Of a stretch of DNA of 64,000 nt, positions 11,241 through 22,599 are shown one piece after another; within the stretch, counting starts at the first letter, position 1, and the number at the start of each line of letters is the position of its first letter. The translations under genes were made by a program, and so were the position numbers. Below the pieces are notes generated by a model. The model was given only the letters and a program-made list of their open reading frames with translations. It was not told the DNA's origin and did not search any database. The DNA comes from Roridomyces roridus (Eukaryota; Basidiomycota; Agaricomycetes; Agaricales; Mycenaceae), in assembly GCA_029378245.1 (NCBI GenBank), contig JARKIF010000015.1:1178001-1242000 (forward strand), written 5' to 3'.

Positions 11241-14200
11241 ATGTCAACAAACACACTGTCCTCGACGGCGAAGCTAGGCGAGTACTTTACGAAGCTCCCT
11301 GGATGCAAGGCTGACGGAATGAACTGGGTCTTCTTTCGTGATCGCTTTCTCTTCGCATTGGATGCGGCGGGACTCAGCGACCACTTTGATGCAGGACCAC
11401 TGGGCACGGCGGTGGAATCAACAGCTCCGACCGTTGCTGACGCTGCAGCACCAACGACGGCAGAAACGACAGCTATGAACGCGTATTTTGCACGTCGGCG
11501 TGTCTGGAAATCGGAGCAGGCTATTATCAAGCAAGGCTTGGCTTCCGTCCTTCCGGATTCGCTATTTTTGAAGGTGAAGGATGCGGCAAGTGCAAGGGCA
11601 ATGTGGGAGAGGGTGAGGGATGAATTTGAGAAGAAGTCGAAGATGGTTACGGTGGATTTGAGACGTAAGCTCCAAGACGAGCGTTGCGTAGAAGGGGGAG
11701 ATGTAAAGGCTCACCTCAACAAATTGCGAACCATTCGGGCGGACCTAGTCGCTATGGCCGCCGACCCCGGAGACGATAACTTTGTCGCTATCGTACTCGG
11801 ATCCCTGCCAGCATCGTACGAAACATACCTATCGGCGCTCACGGGCGCCGCCACACTTCTTGGCAAGACTCTCGATCCCGACACTGTATTGCAAGGAATA
11901 AGTGACGAGGCCGATCGCAAGGGTGCACGACCTACGTTGAAGGGCGAGAAGGAAGCCGCGTTCTACGGAACAGGCGGCAACAAGTCTATGTCGAAGTCGA
12001 AGAAGTCGATGGTGGAATGTTATAATTGTCACAAGAAGGGACATATGATGAAGGAATGCTGGACTAAGGGAGGAGGAAAGGAGGGACAGAACCCTCATCA
12101 GAAGATTCGGAACCGAGCTAACATGGCGGTTACTGATGAATTGGAAGCGGCCTGGATGGCGTTCCAACGGGGATTGGAGGATGACTTGAATTTTGATGAA
12201 GAGAACGATGCGTTGGAGATGGAGGGCAGCTGTTACGACAGGTTGGCTTTGCCGGAGACCACGACATCGAGTGCGGACGCCGAGCCGCGGGGTAGCGAAG
12301 AAGAACAGGACGAGTCAACAGCAACTACGTCACTTACCTCGAACGAACTTGTCGCAGCAACAGTCACCACCACCCGAACACAAGAGCGGGAACTTTACGA
12401 CTCCGGCGCCAGCCAACACATGACGGCCTCGAGGGATCTACTGTTCAACTTCCGTACGATCGAGCCACGCGATATTGTCGCCGCGGGCAACAAACTGCTA
12501 CAGGCAGTTGGAATCGGGGAAATGCATATTGAGGTTCCCGACGGGGGGAAGAAGTCAACAAGGGTGTTATTGAAGGACGTACTGTACGTACCTCGAATGG
12601 GTGTCACACTAATTTCGATTGGGTGCATCACCAAGGCGGGCTACGCGGTCCAATTCCGAGACGCGGAGTGCCGCATTTATGACCCTCAACACCGACGACT
12701 TGGAGCAATCCCACGAACGCACGGACTGTACGCAGTCAATACAGCAACAGCCACGAGAGAAGCAAATCTCGCGGACATTGGTCCGTTGGTCACGACCGCG
12801 GACGAGTTACACCGACTTATGGGACACATACCCATTGAAGCGGCGAAGAATCTAGTCAAGAACGTCAACGGAATTGAATTAGATGAGACGATACGTACCT
12901 CTACGGAGGAATGCAAGTCATGCTTGCACGGCAAGATGACTCGCAAGGTGATATCGAAGGCTACTCCACGCGAGATAGCGACCAAGGTTGGCGACGAAGT
13001 TCACACCGACGTGTGGGGACCAGCGCCACTCGCAACACCCCAGAAGAAGCAGTACTATTCCTCGTTCACGGACGACGCATCGCGCTACACCGTCGTCGTC
13101 CTCATGCACTCAAAGGGCGAGACTTTCAATGCATTCCAAGATGTGGACGCACGATGGGAGAAGGAGCATGGAATCAATGTGAAGATATTGCATTCAGATA
13201 ACGGTGGCGAATACAAGAGCGGAGAATTCGACGAGTATTTGGCCAAGAAGGGAATCCGAAGACGGTACACCGTCCACGATACTCCCGAACACAATGGAAT
13301 CGCCGAAAGAGTGAACCGCACGCTTCTCGAGAAGGTGCGGGCGATGCTGCACGGAGCAGAACTGCCGAAGAACCTATGGGGAGAAGCACTCAAGCATGCA
13401 GTCTGGCTGAAGAATCGTACCTCGACACGGATTCTGGGTGGACGTACACCTTACGAGGTATTCCACAAGGCGAAGCCAGACTTGCGCCATATCCACGAAT
13501 GGGGCTGCCACGTCGCCGTACACGTAGACGACAAGGGCAAGCTCGAGGGAAGATCGCGGGACGGACGATGGCTAGGGTTTGACCCGGATAGCATCGACGG
13601 CCACCGAATCTATTACCCAGACACACGCGCCATCCGCGTAGAGCGCAGTGTGAAATTTCCAGACGTGAAACGGAGTGGAGGCGAGTTGTACCGAGTGCTG
13701 AATGAGGGGGAGAATGGAGAGAATGAGCCAAGGAAGGAGTCACAGAGCATTCAGCACGCACCTCAAGTTGTAGACCCCAATCCCGCTCCTCCAATTGAAT
13801 CTCCGCTCTCGACACCCCCAAGCACACCAGAAAGGTCGAAGACGATCGCTCCGCGCGATATTTGTGGCAATATTGACCCGAAGAACATTGTAGAAGGCAC
13901 CAGGACACGACGCACGGCCGCACACCTGGCAGCCACGGAAGACTCGTTACTGGACGAGATAGGGCCGGCATTCGCGTATGTCGGAGTGGGGAGCATGTCG
14001 GACTCACCCACGGTGGAAGAGGCGATGAAGCGAGACGATTGGCCAGAGTTCAAGGCCGCAATGGACGCGGAGATGGAGGCGATGAAGAGGACAGGCACGT
14101 TTGGTGACGGCTTAGTCACACGTCCGGCTGATCGGAATGTGGTCGGATCCAAATGGGCGTTACGGATCAAACGCAAAGCTAACGGCGAAATCGACAAATA

Positions 14201-15576
14201 CAAGGCTCGACTCGTCGCCCGTGGGTTCACTCAAGTCCCTGGCGTGGATTATTTCGAAACATTCTCACCGACAGCCAAATTGGCATCACTCCGCACGATT
14301 CTCGCAATAGCCGCGCGTTACAACTGGGATATCAAAGTATTTGATCTCGGCGGCGTTCTTAAACGGCGAATTCAGCCCGGATGAGGAAATTTATATGGAA
14401 CAAGCACCTCATTACTCCAATGGCAACTCGGATCAAGTTATTCGGCTTCAACGTACGATTTATGGACTCAAACAGTCAAGCCGCAAATGGTACGAGAAAC
14501 TTACGAGTTCTCTCGCAACCCTGGGAATTTATCCCTTACATTCGGACCATGCTGTCTATCGAGCTGTTCGAGGAGATGATATAGCACTCCTGTCCATCCA
14601 CATCGACGACAGTACAATTACGGGAAATTCTCCGGCATTCATTGACGAAATTCAACACAAGATCTCCGAGATGTTCAAGATCACAATGCTTGGACCGATT
14701 AGTTGGCTTCTAGGGATGGAAGTCAAACGCAACCGTGAGAAAGGAATATTGGAACTGTTGCAGACAACATACATTGATTCGTTGCTGGCGAAGTTCAGCA
14801 TGACGGACTGCAAGACCGTCTCCGTCCCTCTCGATCCAACAGTTCAACTCAGCCGAGACCAGTGTCCTGCCGATTCTACGACTGCCGCGGACATGCGCAA
14901 CATTCCATACCGCGAGCTTGTTGGGGGACTCGTTTGGTTATCTACGGCAACTCGACCAGATCTTGCATTTGCAGTCTGCGTCTTATTGAAATTTGTGGAC
15001 AATCCTGGCCTACCTCATTGTAACGCAGCCAAGCGTGTATTACAATATTTGAAGGGAACTCGAACCCTTGCACTCAGATACAGTGCTTCTGATACAACAC
15101 TTGGATTGGATATTTATGCCGACGCCGACGGGATGTCAATGGAGAACCGCAAGGCGATATCGGGATATGCTTTTGTTTTGAACAGCGCTGCCGTATCTTG
15201 GTCATCTAAACAGCAAGAGATTGTTTCGCTCTCCACGACGGAGGCCGAATACATTGCCATCACATACACGGCGAAGGAGGCAATTTGGTTCAGATATTTT
15301 CTCGCAGAACTCTTTGGACCTATCAACATACCATTTTGGATTTACAATGACAACCAGTCAGCAATTGCTCTTGCGCATGCGGAACTTGGTCAATTTCACG
15401 CTCGAACCAAGCACATCGACATACGCTACCATTTTATTCGCGAGCAGATTGAGAACGGGACTCTCGATGTCATCTATTGTCCGACTGCGGAAATGACAGC
15501 GGATATTTTCACCAAGGCACTCGCTTCGTTCAAGTTCAAACCGCTAGTCCAAGCATTGGGACTGATTTCGGTTTGA
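11241..15576 (+). pseudogene. Copia Gag-Pol polyprotein, frameshifted
   Basis: One long frame (11241-14384, 1,047 codons) covers Gag, a CCHC zinc knuckle ([14 protein letters not shown]), the aspartic protease core ([10 protein letters not shown]), the GAG-pre-integrase zinc region (LHRLMGH...CKSC) and the integrase core with D (HTDVWGP), D (HSDNGGEY) and E ([13 protein letters not shown]). Reverse transcriptase begins with [20 protein letters not shown]. At about 14345 the frame changes: the expected GATATCTCG reads GATCTCG, a 2-base loss. The second frame (14341-15576) resumes with SAAFLNGEF and holds the IHIDD catalytic motif, RNase H (STTEAEYIA, YNDNQSAIALA) and the terminal HIDIRYHFIRE block. 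Apart from this one lesion both frames are open. The two frames joined would be a polyprotein of about 1,445 residues, normal for copia. Confidence 0.92.
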
Positions 15577-15583
15577 GGGGGAG
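15575..15583 (+). other. Polypurine tract
   Basis: GAGGGGGAG immediately precedes the 3' LTR and is the expected plus-strand priming site of reverse transcription. Confidence 0.7.
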
Positions 15584-15823
15584 TGTTGGAGTTGAGAGCA
15601 AACCGAACACGAGGCTATGACGTAGAGCTCGGGTTCAACCTGCTGGCCGATGCCCGAACCCTGCCCGAGGGGAGACCGAGCCATCCCCGAGCCTCATTCC
15701 AACTACGTAGTATGTACATACGTCATTGTACCGCTGGGTATAAAAGCCCCAGCGTTCTTACCCTAATGTAATCAAGTGCTTTCATCCATCTGCGTACCAA
15801 GCTGCTACAGATATATTTCTACA
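15584..15823 (+). repeat. 3' LTR
   Basis: A 240-bp LTR, apparently identical to 10810-11049, followed by the right CTTTC duplication at 15824-15828. Confidence 0.93.
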
Positions 15824-15828
15824 CTTTC

Positions 15829-17094
15829 CTCGACTCTGGCTCAACCCCTACACATTTTGGGGGGCTCCAAACGCGGCAATGGACAGAAAGCAGTCGGCTA
15901 AAGGATTTGGGTGCGTCCGCGCGCCGCCTGCTCACTTTCTGGTACTGGTCACTTCATACAGGAAAATGGGGGGAGGAGATCCAGTCGGCTAGTTTGTGTG
16001 GGTGCGCCTCTGCGCGCGCCGACTGCCTCTACCCCCCCCACTTCATCTTTTCAACCGCCTCTACCGCTGCCGCTGCCGTCCTGCCGTGCGCTTTACTGCG
16101 CTTGCCGTCCTGCCGCGCATTTCATTGTGCTTGCCGTCCGCTTCATTGCGTGTTTCCGCCCTGCCGTGCGCTTTATTGCGTTTGTCGTGCGCTTTATTGC
16201 ATTTTTGCCGAGCGCTTTGTTGCGTTTTGCCGAGCGCTTTATTGCACTTGCCGTTGACGCTTGTCGTCCCTTGCCGTTGATGCTCGTCGTCCCTTGTCGT
16301 TGACGCTCGTCGTCCCTTGCCGTTGACGCTCATCGTCCCTTGCCGTCCACCGTTGCCGTTGCCGTTGCCGTTTGCCGTCTGCCGTCTGCCATTGGGCATT
16401 GCCGTCCTGCCGTCTGTTGTGTTGCGTTGCGCCGCGTCCCTGCGTTTTTGCGTCCTGCGTCTCCGCGTCATCAAGCTGCGTGCGCCTGCGTTGCGGTTTG
16501 CGCCCGCGTTCTCAAGTTGTCTGCCTGCGCTGCGATTTGTGCCCGCCACTCCAAGTTGCGTGTTTGTTTCCTGTGTCCCACGTCAGAGTCTGCTGCTGCT
16601 TCACGACAAGTTGTCTCACTCCTAGGGGATTTGGGGTTCTGGCGCAGACGCGTCGTTTGACAACTCCTAATGAATTGGGGGTCGCGCGCGGGAACCCATG
16701 TTGCGTCGGGAAGCCGGGGTCGCCAGCCGGGTGTGCGGCGGCCTCGGCCTCCTCCCATTTTTGTGCGTCTCTTTTCCTCGTCACATTCTCATTCCATTCT
16801 GACTGGTCTTCTCGCGATCCCTGTGACTGAGCGCAATCCACAAAATCAATCTTTCGATCTTTCAATCTTTCAATCATTCAACACCTCTCCTCATCTCTTT
16901 TCTTGCTCTCTCCCTCTGCTGCTCCCAGTTCACCACAAAGCTTCTCATCTCCATCCAACTCCATCGCTCACGGTGCATTAGCCCGATCCTCAGCGTTGCC
17001 TCAGCTAGGACTACCTTGAAACGTGAGTGCATGGCACTCAGGCTGCACCCTCGGAGATTCTGCCCCGTCGATTCGACTCACAGACCGACAGAAC
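15829..17094. other. Low-complexity intergenic region
   Basis: Between the retrotransposon and the F-box-like gene lies a region biased toward CCGT/TTGC words, with many imperfect repeats of gcgctttattgcgtttgccg type and a clearer 23-bp array (separate entry). Long open frames on both strands here reflect the repeat bias, not genes. A GTGAGT at 17023 and a CAG before 17085 could bound a 5'-UTR intron of the next gene. Confidence 0.5.
16249..16340 (+). repeat. 23-bp tandem repeat, four copies
   Basis: Four direct copies of a 23-bp unit like ttgccgttgacgctcgtcg followed by tccc, differing at one to three positions each, then dissolving into shorter ccgttg repeats. Confidence 0.75.
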
Positions 17095-18597
17095 ATGCAG
17101 ACCATTGAGCCACCCATCAGTGTGGAGACAGTCCTGTCGTGGGGCAACGAACCTGCACCCATTCCTGAAGCTCTCGTCACTCGCCCATGGATTGCAGTGG
17201 CCGAAAACGAGCTTGGCCGCATCGAGCACAATATCCAGGCTCTAGAGGGACGTCGAGCGTCGCTCTTGCACCATATCACCGCCTACCGCACGGTATTTGC
17301 ACCCCACAAAAGACTGCCCTCGGAAATCCTTCGCCATATCATCATTTTATGCGTTGCTTTGCAGCCCCAGCCGCGGCTGCCCGGCCACGGGACTCTCAGG
17401 GTCGATTTGACTAAGATCTTGAGAGACCGTTCGGACGCGCGCTTTACCCTGCGTCAAGTCTGCTCCAAATGGCGTTCGATTATTCTGGGGACACATGAAC
17501 TTTGGACTGATGTGCATATCTATTTCGGGTGGAGGGATCGAAGGGAAACGCGCATCTTGTTGAGGCTCTTCCAAACCTGGCTTTCCCTCGGTGGAGAGCA
17601 TCCGCTGACACTCGATGTTTGCATACGAGGAGACTATGGTGACATCGGGCCGGTGCTTTTTGGGTGTCCGCACCGACTCCGATCTCTCACGGTTTCACCA
17701 CTGAATGCACAGTGTGTTCAAGACCTCCTGGCCGGGCGCCACGGATCCATGGCTCATTTGGAGGAACTTACTCTGGACAATTCGGGCTCTTCCACCTCCC
17801 TTCCGACAAAGCACTCCACCATTTTCCTTGGTTCAAGTCATCTGCGTTGTACCACCCTGATTGGATTCTCCGATGAAATGCTGGAACCATTCGGGATCCC
17901 ATGGGCTCAGCTCACGCAGTTGAACCTCGAGAACAGCCGCATTTCAAGGACCCGACTTGTATCCATGCTGTCCCTTTCTCTCGCCCTCACGCACGCAACG
18001 CTCCGAATTACATCCAACAATCTCCCGGATCCGGAGTCCCAGGTCATTATCCTGCCCGCACTGCACAGCCTGAAGCTCTACTCCCCAGAGCTGGACAGTG
18101 CCTCAAAATTTCTCAGAGAAATGACCTTACCCGAACTCCAGGAACTGGCCCTCCAATGCGATGACCTCTCTCCGGCAAATATTGCACCAAATCCATTCCC
18201 ACAGATGCGACGGTTTTCAATACAGCTTTCCTCCACAGCTGCCAGGAAAGTACCCCTGCCCTGGCTCATCGCATGTAACACTGCGGAGGAGGTTATTCTG
18301 CCGCACTGCGTTTTGGGAGACGCGGTACCGCTCATCTCGGGTGGATCGTTGCTCCCTAATCTCCGAATCCTCGTTGTCCATTCACGGGATTTCCGCAATA
18401 TGCTTCCGATGCTCAAGGCGCGCCTGGCAAGTCGGCACCATTCCACTATTGCTGAGTTGGGACTTGACGGAACAGTGGGCCGGATACCGTTCGACCGAAA
18501 TGTGGTCGATGATTTGATGAAAGCCGGAGTGTTCATTTGTCAAGGCTACCTAGCGTGGAGGGATGGGTATCGTGGACAGGTCGTCCTCGCCCTATAA
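17095..18597 (+). CDS. F-box-like / leucine-rich protein
   Basis: An intact single-exon gene of 500 aa starting at ATG 17095 (MQTIEPPISVETVLSWGNEP). The N-terminal part has a short coiled coil (ENELGRIEHNIQALEGRRASLLHHI) leading into KRLPSEILRHIIILCVAL, the F-box-like helix seen in the large agaric F-box family. A conserved FTLRQVCSKWRSIILGTHELWTDV follows. The remaining 380 residues have irregular leucine-rich repeats (LTQLNLENSRI, LPALHSLKLYSPEL, LPELQELALQCDDL). The likely role is substrate recognition in an SCF-type ubiquitin ligase; the target is unknown. The frame is also open upstream to 17023, but without an ATG. Confidence 0.8.
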   Translation: MQTIEPPISVETVLSWGNEPAPIPEALVTRPWIAVAENELGRIEHNIQALEGRRASLLHHITAYRTVFAPHKRLPSEILRHIIILCVALQPQPRLPGHGTLRVDLTKILRDRSDARFTLRQVCSKWRSIILGTHELWTDVHIYFGWRDRRETRILLRLFQTWLSLGGEHPLTLDVCIRGDYGDIGPVLFGCPHRLRSLTVSPLNAQCVQDLLAGRHGSMAHLEELTLDNSGSSTSLPTKHSTIFLGSSHLRCTTLIGFSDEMLEPFGIPWAQLTQLNLENSRISRTRLVSMLSLSLALTHATLRITSNNLPDPESQVIILPALHSLKLYSPELDSASKFLREMTLPELQELALQCDDLSPANIAPNPFPQMRRFSIQLSSTAARKVPLPWLIACNTAEEVILPHCVLGDAVPLISGGSLLPNLRILVVHSRDFRNMLPMLKARLASRHHSTIAELGLDGTVGRIPFDRNVVDDLMKAGVFICQGYLAWRDGYRGQVVLAL

Positions 18598-19194
18598 TGC
18601 GTTCAAACCAACACTCACTGCCAATGTGCCTTTTTGACAGATCGAACAATGGGCTCGTGACGGCCGCTTCAGCGTTGTGAGGGCAAACTGAGATGCGACG
18701 ACTCGGAGTTTGGATATCTAATCGCAGCTGCGAACACCCTCTTGGAGGTTACTTACTATTTGTGGACCAATCGATCCAGTTGCAGAGGGCTCATCCCCTT
18801 TCTTCGTGTTATGCTAGCTTCTGATTCCACCCCAACCACGGTCCACGGATACATCATACTTTAAGTACCGAGCTTCACTACATAAGTCTTTCTGCCTCAT
18901 GAAACTAGACCGTCGGGGTGACTGCCAGGCGTATTCATTGAAGATAAAACCACGTTTTTTTTCCCGCAAGGCTCCGCCTGGAGGAGAGTGGAGGAGTTGC
19001 TATCATTTGATATCAAATGATAGTGGTTCCGGTCAAGCAGTCTGATCGGGACGGCTCGTGGCTGCCTTCTCCCCATGACAATCCGCTCCCGCCCGACATC
19101 CTGTGAACCTGGAGCTCTGAACTCGGATCGCCGCGCGCGCAGTCGACTCTTAAAAACCTCCCACTGCGCATCGAGCTGAGGTTAGCCAGGACCC
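18598..19194. other. Intergenic with a 24-bp palindrome
   Basis: No gene was recognised. It contains the palindrome at 19000-19023 and the presumed promoter of the carboxypeptidase gene. Confidence 0.45.
19000..19023. repeat. Perfect 24-bp palindrome
   Basis: The half-site CTATCATTTGAT is followed at once by its exact reverse complement, with no spacer. It lies 170 bases upstream of the serine carboxypeptidase start and could be a dimer-binding site or a hairpin. Confidence 0.7.
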
Positions 19195-21049
19195 ATGTCC
19201 CCCACCAGCAAGTCCGATCGCCTCGTTCTTCCCTCTGCGTCTCCCCAGCGGCCACGACGCTCGTTTTCTGGCAGTATGGCGGTCGTCTTTCTCTCTGTGA
19301 TAACTATTTGGACTCTGTGCCGATCATGGTACTCTCTCGTTCCCACTTCTCGCGTATCCACGCCCTCCGAGTCGTTCTACCACCGCATCCACAAACCAGC
19401 TGGGATCTGCGGGAACTCGTCCGCAGTGTCGTATTCAGGACATATCGGTCTTCACGGAGACTCGGAAATCTCTCCCAAGCGTTCTTTCTTCTGGTATCCC
19501 CTCAATCCCCTTGCTTGATCCACATCTGAAGATTGTCCAGGTACTTTGAGGCAGACGGAAAACCCGCAGATGCACCTATCATCCTGACGATAGGCGGCGG
19601 CCCCGGGACTAGTGGGATGATGAATCCTCTACAAGGCCAATCACCGTGCTCTGCGACCGAGGACGGACTCGTGCTCAATCCGTATACTTGGACGAGAAAA
19701 CACAATCTACTTGCGTTGGACCATGTGCGTATGATATTCCATGCTCTTATGACGATTAACACTCAAATCCCACAGCCCATCGGCGTGGGCTTCTCCTACG
19801 GCACGCATGTTAACAATAGCAGGACAGCGGCTCACGACGTCTACGATTTTCTTCAAAAATTCTTTATCCTTTTCCCACATCTTGCTAGGTAACGTCTCGA
19901 TGGCTGGTTCGACTTTCGCTAACTTGTGTCCAGGAACAAATTCATCGTATCCGGCGGTTCGTACTCGGTCGTTCTAAAATCATGATCGCAGAGCCCCACG
20001 GCGCACTTCCGCTGGATTTTGCAATACCGCTGCTAGGAACATCATCTGCACAACGAAACCGAATGCGCGCAGCTCTACTCGATGCTGCCCGCGTGCCTCG
20101 ACAGCATCGACATGGCTTTACAAGTCCCGACCGTAGCAAACCGCGTCGCCGCGGTGCATTTGTGCTACGGGATGAACGAGGCTGCGGATTTCCATGGGAC
20201 TGTGATTGAGGATATTCGGCGCACGGTGCGTCCGAGTTCTATTGTGCTCTCCCGCCGGCAGAGGTTCACCCGACGCTCAGTGCATCCCAAAACCAGGCTC
20301 AGATCCCGTCATCCAATGCCACCCGCAATTCAAGTGGTTCCAAGAGATCTTCAGTGACACACACGTCCGGCGGGAGTTGGGTGTTCCCGCTGGGTTGAAT
20401 TTCACGTCGTCCAATCGGCAGGTGAATGAGGAGTTCCATGCCGAGGGTGACTCGTGAGTGTCGCGTCTTATCCATTGAAGTCATTGTTAATAATGCATGA
20501 TGGATGCATGGTAGAATTCGTGCTCATGAGCTGCTCTACCCCCCTCTCCTGGCTGCGGGTATCCGCGTTCTCCGTGCGTCCTCCCACTTTTTCACGCCGA
20601 GCCCCTTCAATTGACGTGGTCCCGTCCTCAGATTACATCGGAAAACAAGACGCCAACTGTCCGTGGCTTGGCACGCTATCCTTCGTACGTCGATTCACCT
20701 CACGTTTCATTCATCGCACTCCGAAATTCAATTTGACCGTAGCTCAAACTCCTCAACACCCCAATCCAACAATCTTTCCTCAACGCACCGGACGTTCCCT
20801 GGCCTGCGAACATCCATGAAGACGTAGGCACGGCACGCGCTGTGGGCCCCGGAGCTGGGAACTTGACGCTCGTTTTGTTGGAGGGAGCAGGACATTTCGT
20901 GAGTTCTCATAATATTAATCTCATCTCATCTTCGCGGAGGGGGAGGAGGAGGACTGATATATGTGTCGCCATTTCAGACCGTCGCGGACCAACCGGCGCT
21001 CGCACAGAAGATCGTGGAGACGTGGGTGGCGAATGAGCCGTGGTTTTAG
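19195..21049 (+). pseudogene. Serine carboxypeptidase (S10), degraded
   Basis: A multi-exon gene related to peptidase family S10. It begins with a short cytosolic stretch and a transmembrane or signal-anchor segment (MAVVFLSVITIWTLC). Then come IILTIGGGPGTSGMMNPL, an LLALDHPIGVGFSYG block and NKFIVSGGSY with the catalytic Ser codon at 19959-19961. Directly after this, some 40 residues that normally follow (GGTYVPHIA and beyond) are missing. The sequence resumes with HFRWILQYRC, followed by an in-frame TAG at 20034-20036 and then HHLHNETECAQLY. Downstream exons carry the Asp region (YIGKQDANCPWLG) and the His (LLEGAGHFVTVADQPALAQ), ending at 21047-21049. Both the deletion and the stop lie between Ser and Asp, so the copy should be inactive unless an unusual intron skips them. 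Confidence 0.75.
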
Positions 21050-21095
21050 GCCCGTTCAAAATTGCAGGGAGGTAATCAGTATCTCAACTGAATAG

Positions 21096-21248
21096 TCTTG
21101 TTCTGCGCTTCGTTTGCGTCTGGAAATCGAAAAGAATTTTGGGGCAGCCACAGAGATTCAGTGGGGGTAGAGGAGCAGCGGAAGATTCAACTTCTCGAAC
21201 CGCTGATCTCCAGGTCGTAGGGCGATGGTGAGGCGTGAGAATGAACCC
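21096..21248 (+). repeat. 153-bp direct repeat, copy 1
   Basis: This segment is repeated at 21495-21647 with no difference noticed. The offset of 399 bases is constant over the full length. Confidence 0.85.
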
Positions 21249-21326
21249 CAACCATCACCCTACCTGTGTGCTGCCCCACAGGCCATTGAGAAGCTGATGG
21301 AAATGATTGAAGGCGAGGGCGGGTGG

Positions 21327-21495
21327 GAAAAGTTTTGGACACTCTGGAGGGTGGATTCATCGATGGAGGCGTTGCATTGCACGAAGTGCTGGCAGATGAT
21401 GGTGGTGCGAGGAGAGAGGTGCGGATCACGGATCACATGTCACTCCGCTGTCACAAGAACCCGTCCTGCTTTCGCAAGCTCATCAGTACTTCACT
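21327..21495 (+). repeat. 169-bp direct repeat, left copy
   Basis: Begins GAAAAGTTTTGGACACTCTG and matches 26146-26314 with about two substitutions. The two copies bracket the 4.6-kb repeat-rich block in direct orientation. Confidence 0.85.
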
Positions 21496-21647
21496 CTTGT
21501 TCTGCGCTTCGTTTGCGTCTGGAAATCGAAAAGAATTTTGGGGCAGCCACAGAGATTCAGTGGGGGTAGAGGAGCAGCGGAAGATTCAACTTCTCGAACC
21601 GCTGATCTCCAGGTCGTAGGGCGATGGTGAGGCGTGAGAATGAACCC
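21495..21647 (+). repeat. 153-bp direct repeat, copy 2
   Basis: The second copy of 21096-21248. It starts exactly where the 169-bp repeat (21327-21495) ends. Confidence 0.85.
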
Positions 21648-22599
21648 AAAACGAAGACGCCAGACGAGGGCATCACCAACGCCCACGGCTAAGCCAATGA
21701 ATAAGCGGCGAAGAATCAATGCCTTCTATTTGTGTGAGATAATTGTGCCGCTTCGATGCGACACTGAAGTCAAATCCCAAACGAAAGGGCAGTCAGGCAG
21801 ATTAAACCGACATTGACCAGAGGAATAGTTGTCCACTAGTTGGAATGAATTAAACACGGCACAACCTCCACCGTGTCCTTACGACATTTCGATAGTCAAG
21901 ACACAACACCGGCGGGACCTTGGAATCGAACTTGGCTCGCACCAGCGTAACCCTTGTGTAGTCCCAGGGTAGATAATGACCCGGTGTAATACAAAGGCCA
22001 GCTGTGGGAACCTCATGCTGAAAGGATGGGTCTCTGCCCTGCCATCACACTGGCCGAAGGCAAATTCCCGAGACAGGGAGAGTCAGAACACAAGACCGTG
22101 ACAGCAAGGACCGAAAATCAAGTTTAGTCGAGTGTAACGCGGTGTGCGATGACTGGATGATGAGGAATCAAGCCAAACGATGGCTGAGATCACAGTGCCC
22201 TTGACAATTGGTCGATGGAAGCATGCGATGAAGTCAGCCAAGAGAACGCAAGAGCTCGAAGAGTTCCCTTTGGTCGTAGGGTGAAGCAGGCTCAACTTCC
22301 CTGTTGGGATGGTCCTGAGCTAGAAGGCGCTCGAATACGCCTCATGGTTAGATAGGCGACGAAAAGCCAGTGAATAAGGTCAATGCACATATCTGGGCAA
22401 GTCAAGTGACCAGAAACCGAATGGAATAGAGCAGTGGTAGGGTTCAACCAAGTTGGACCACTGATCTCTACCGCGCGCGACATAGGTAGTTAGATGGACT
22501 TGACAGAGAGCAAATTCGAGTGGAAGAGTAGAGCATGCTCGGAACCACCCTATGGGTTAATGGTGTAGCTGAATGTTCTCTGGTGCATGAATGTAACAT

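Larger units (their letters stand above)
10810..15823 (+). mobile_element. Ty1/copia LTR retrotransposon, complete copy
   Basis: A 5.0-kb element bounded by two 240-bp LTRs that begin TGTTGG and end CTACA and are flanked by a perfect CTTTC target-site duplication. The gene order is Gag, zinc knuckle, protease, integrase, reverse transcriptase and RNase H, which defines Ty1/copia (Pseudoviridae-type) rather than Gypsy. The two LTRs show no difference by eye, so insertion is recent. A short purine tract precedes the 3' LTR, and the sequence just after the 5' LTR (GGTTATTGGCCCC) is the expected place of the primer-binding site, though I cannot name the tRNA. A 2-base deletion in the reverse transcriptase region breaks the polyprotein, so this copy is probably not autonomous. 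Confidence 0.95.

Noticed and set aside
13390..14007. 205-codon antisense frame in the retrotransposon
   Set aside because: It is a shadow of the G/C-biased Gag-Pol frame.
15907..16549. Cys/Leu/Ala-rich and Arg/Asn-rich frames on both strands
   Set aside because: These are products of CCGTTGC-type simple repeats.
17023..17094. Upstream extension of the F-box-like gene by 24 codons
   Set aside because: It would begin with GTG, and GTGAGT there looks like a splice donor; the first ATG is at 17095.
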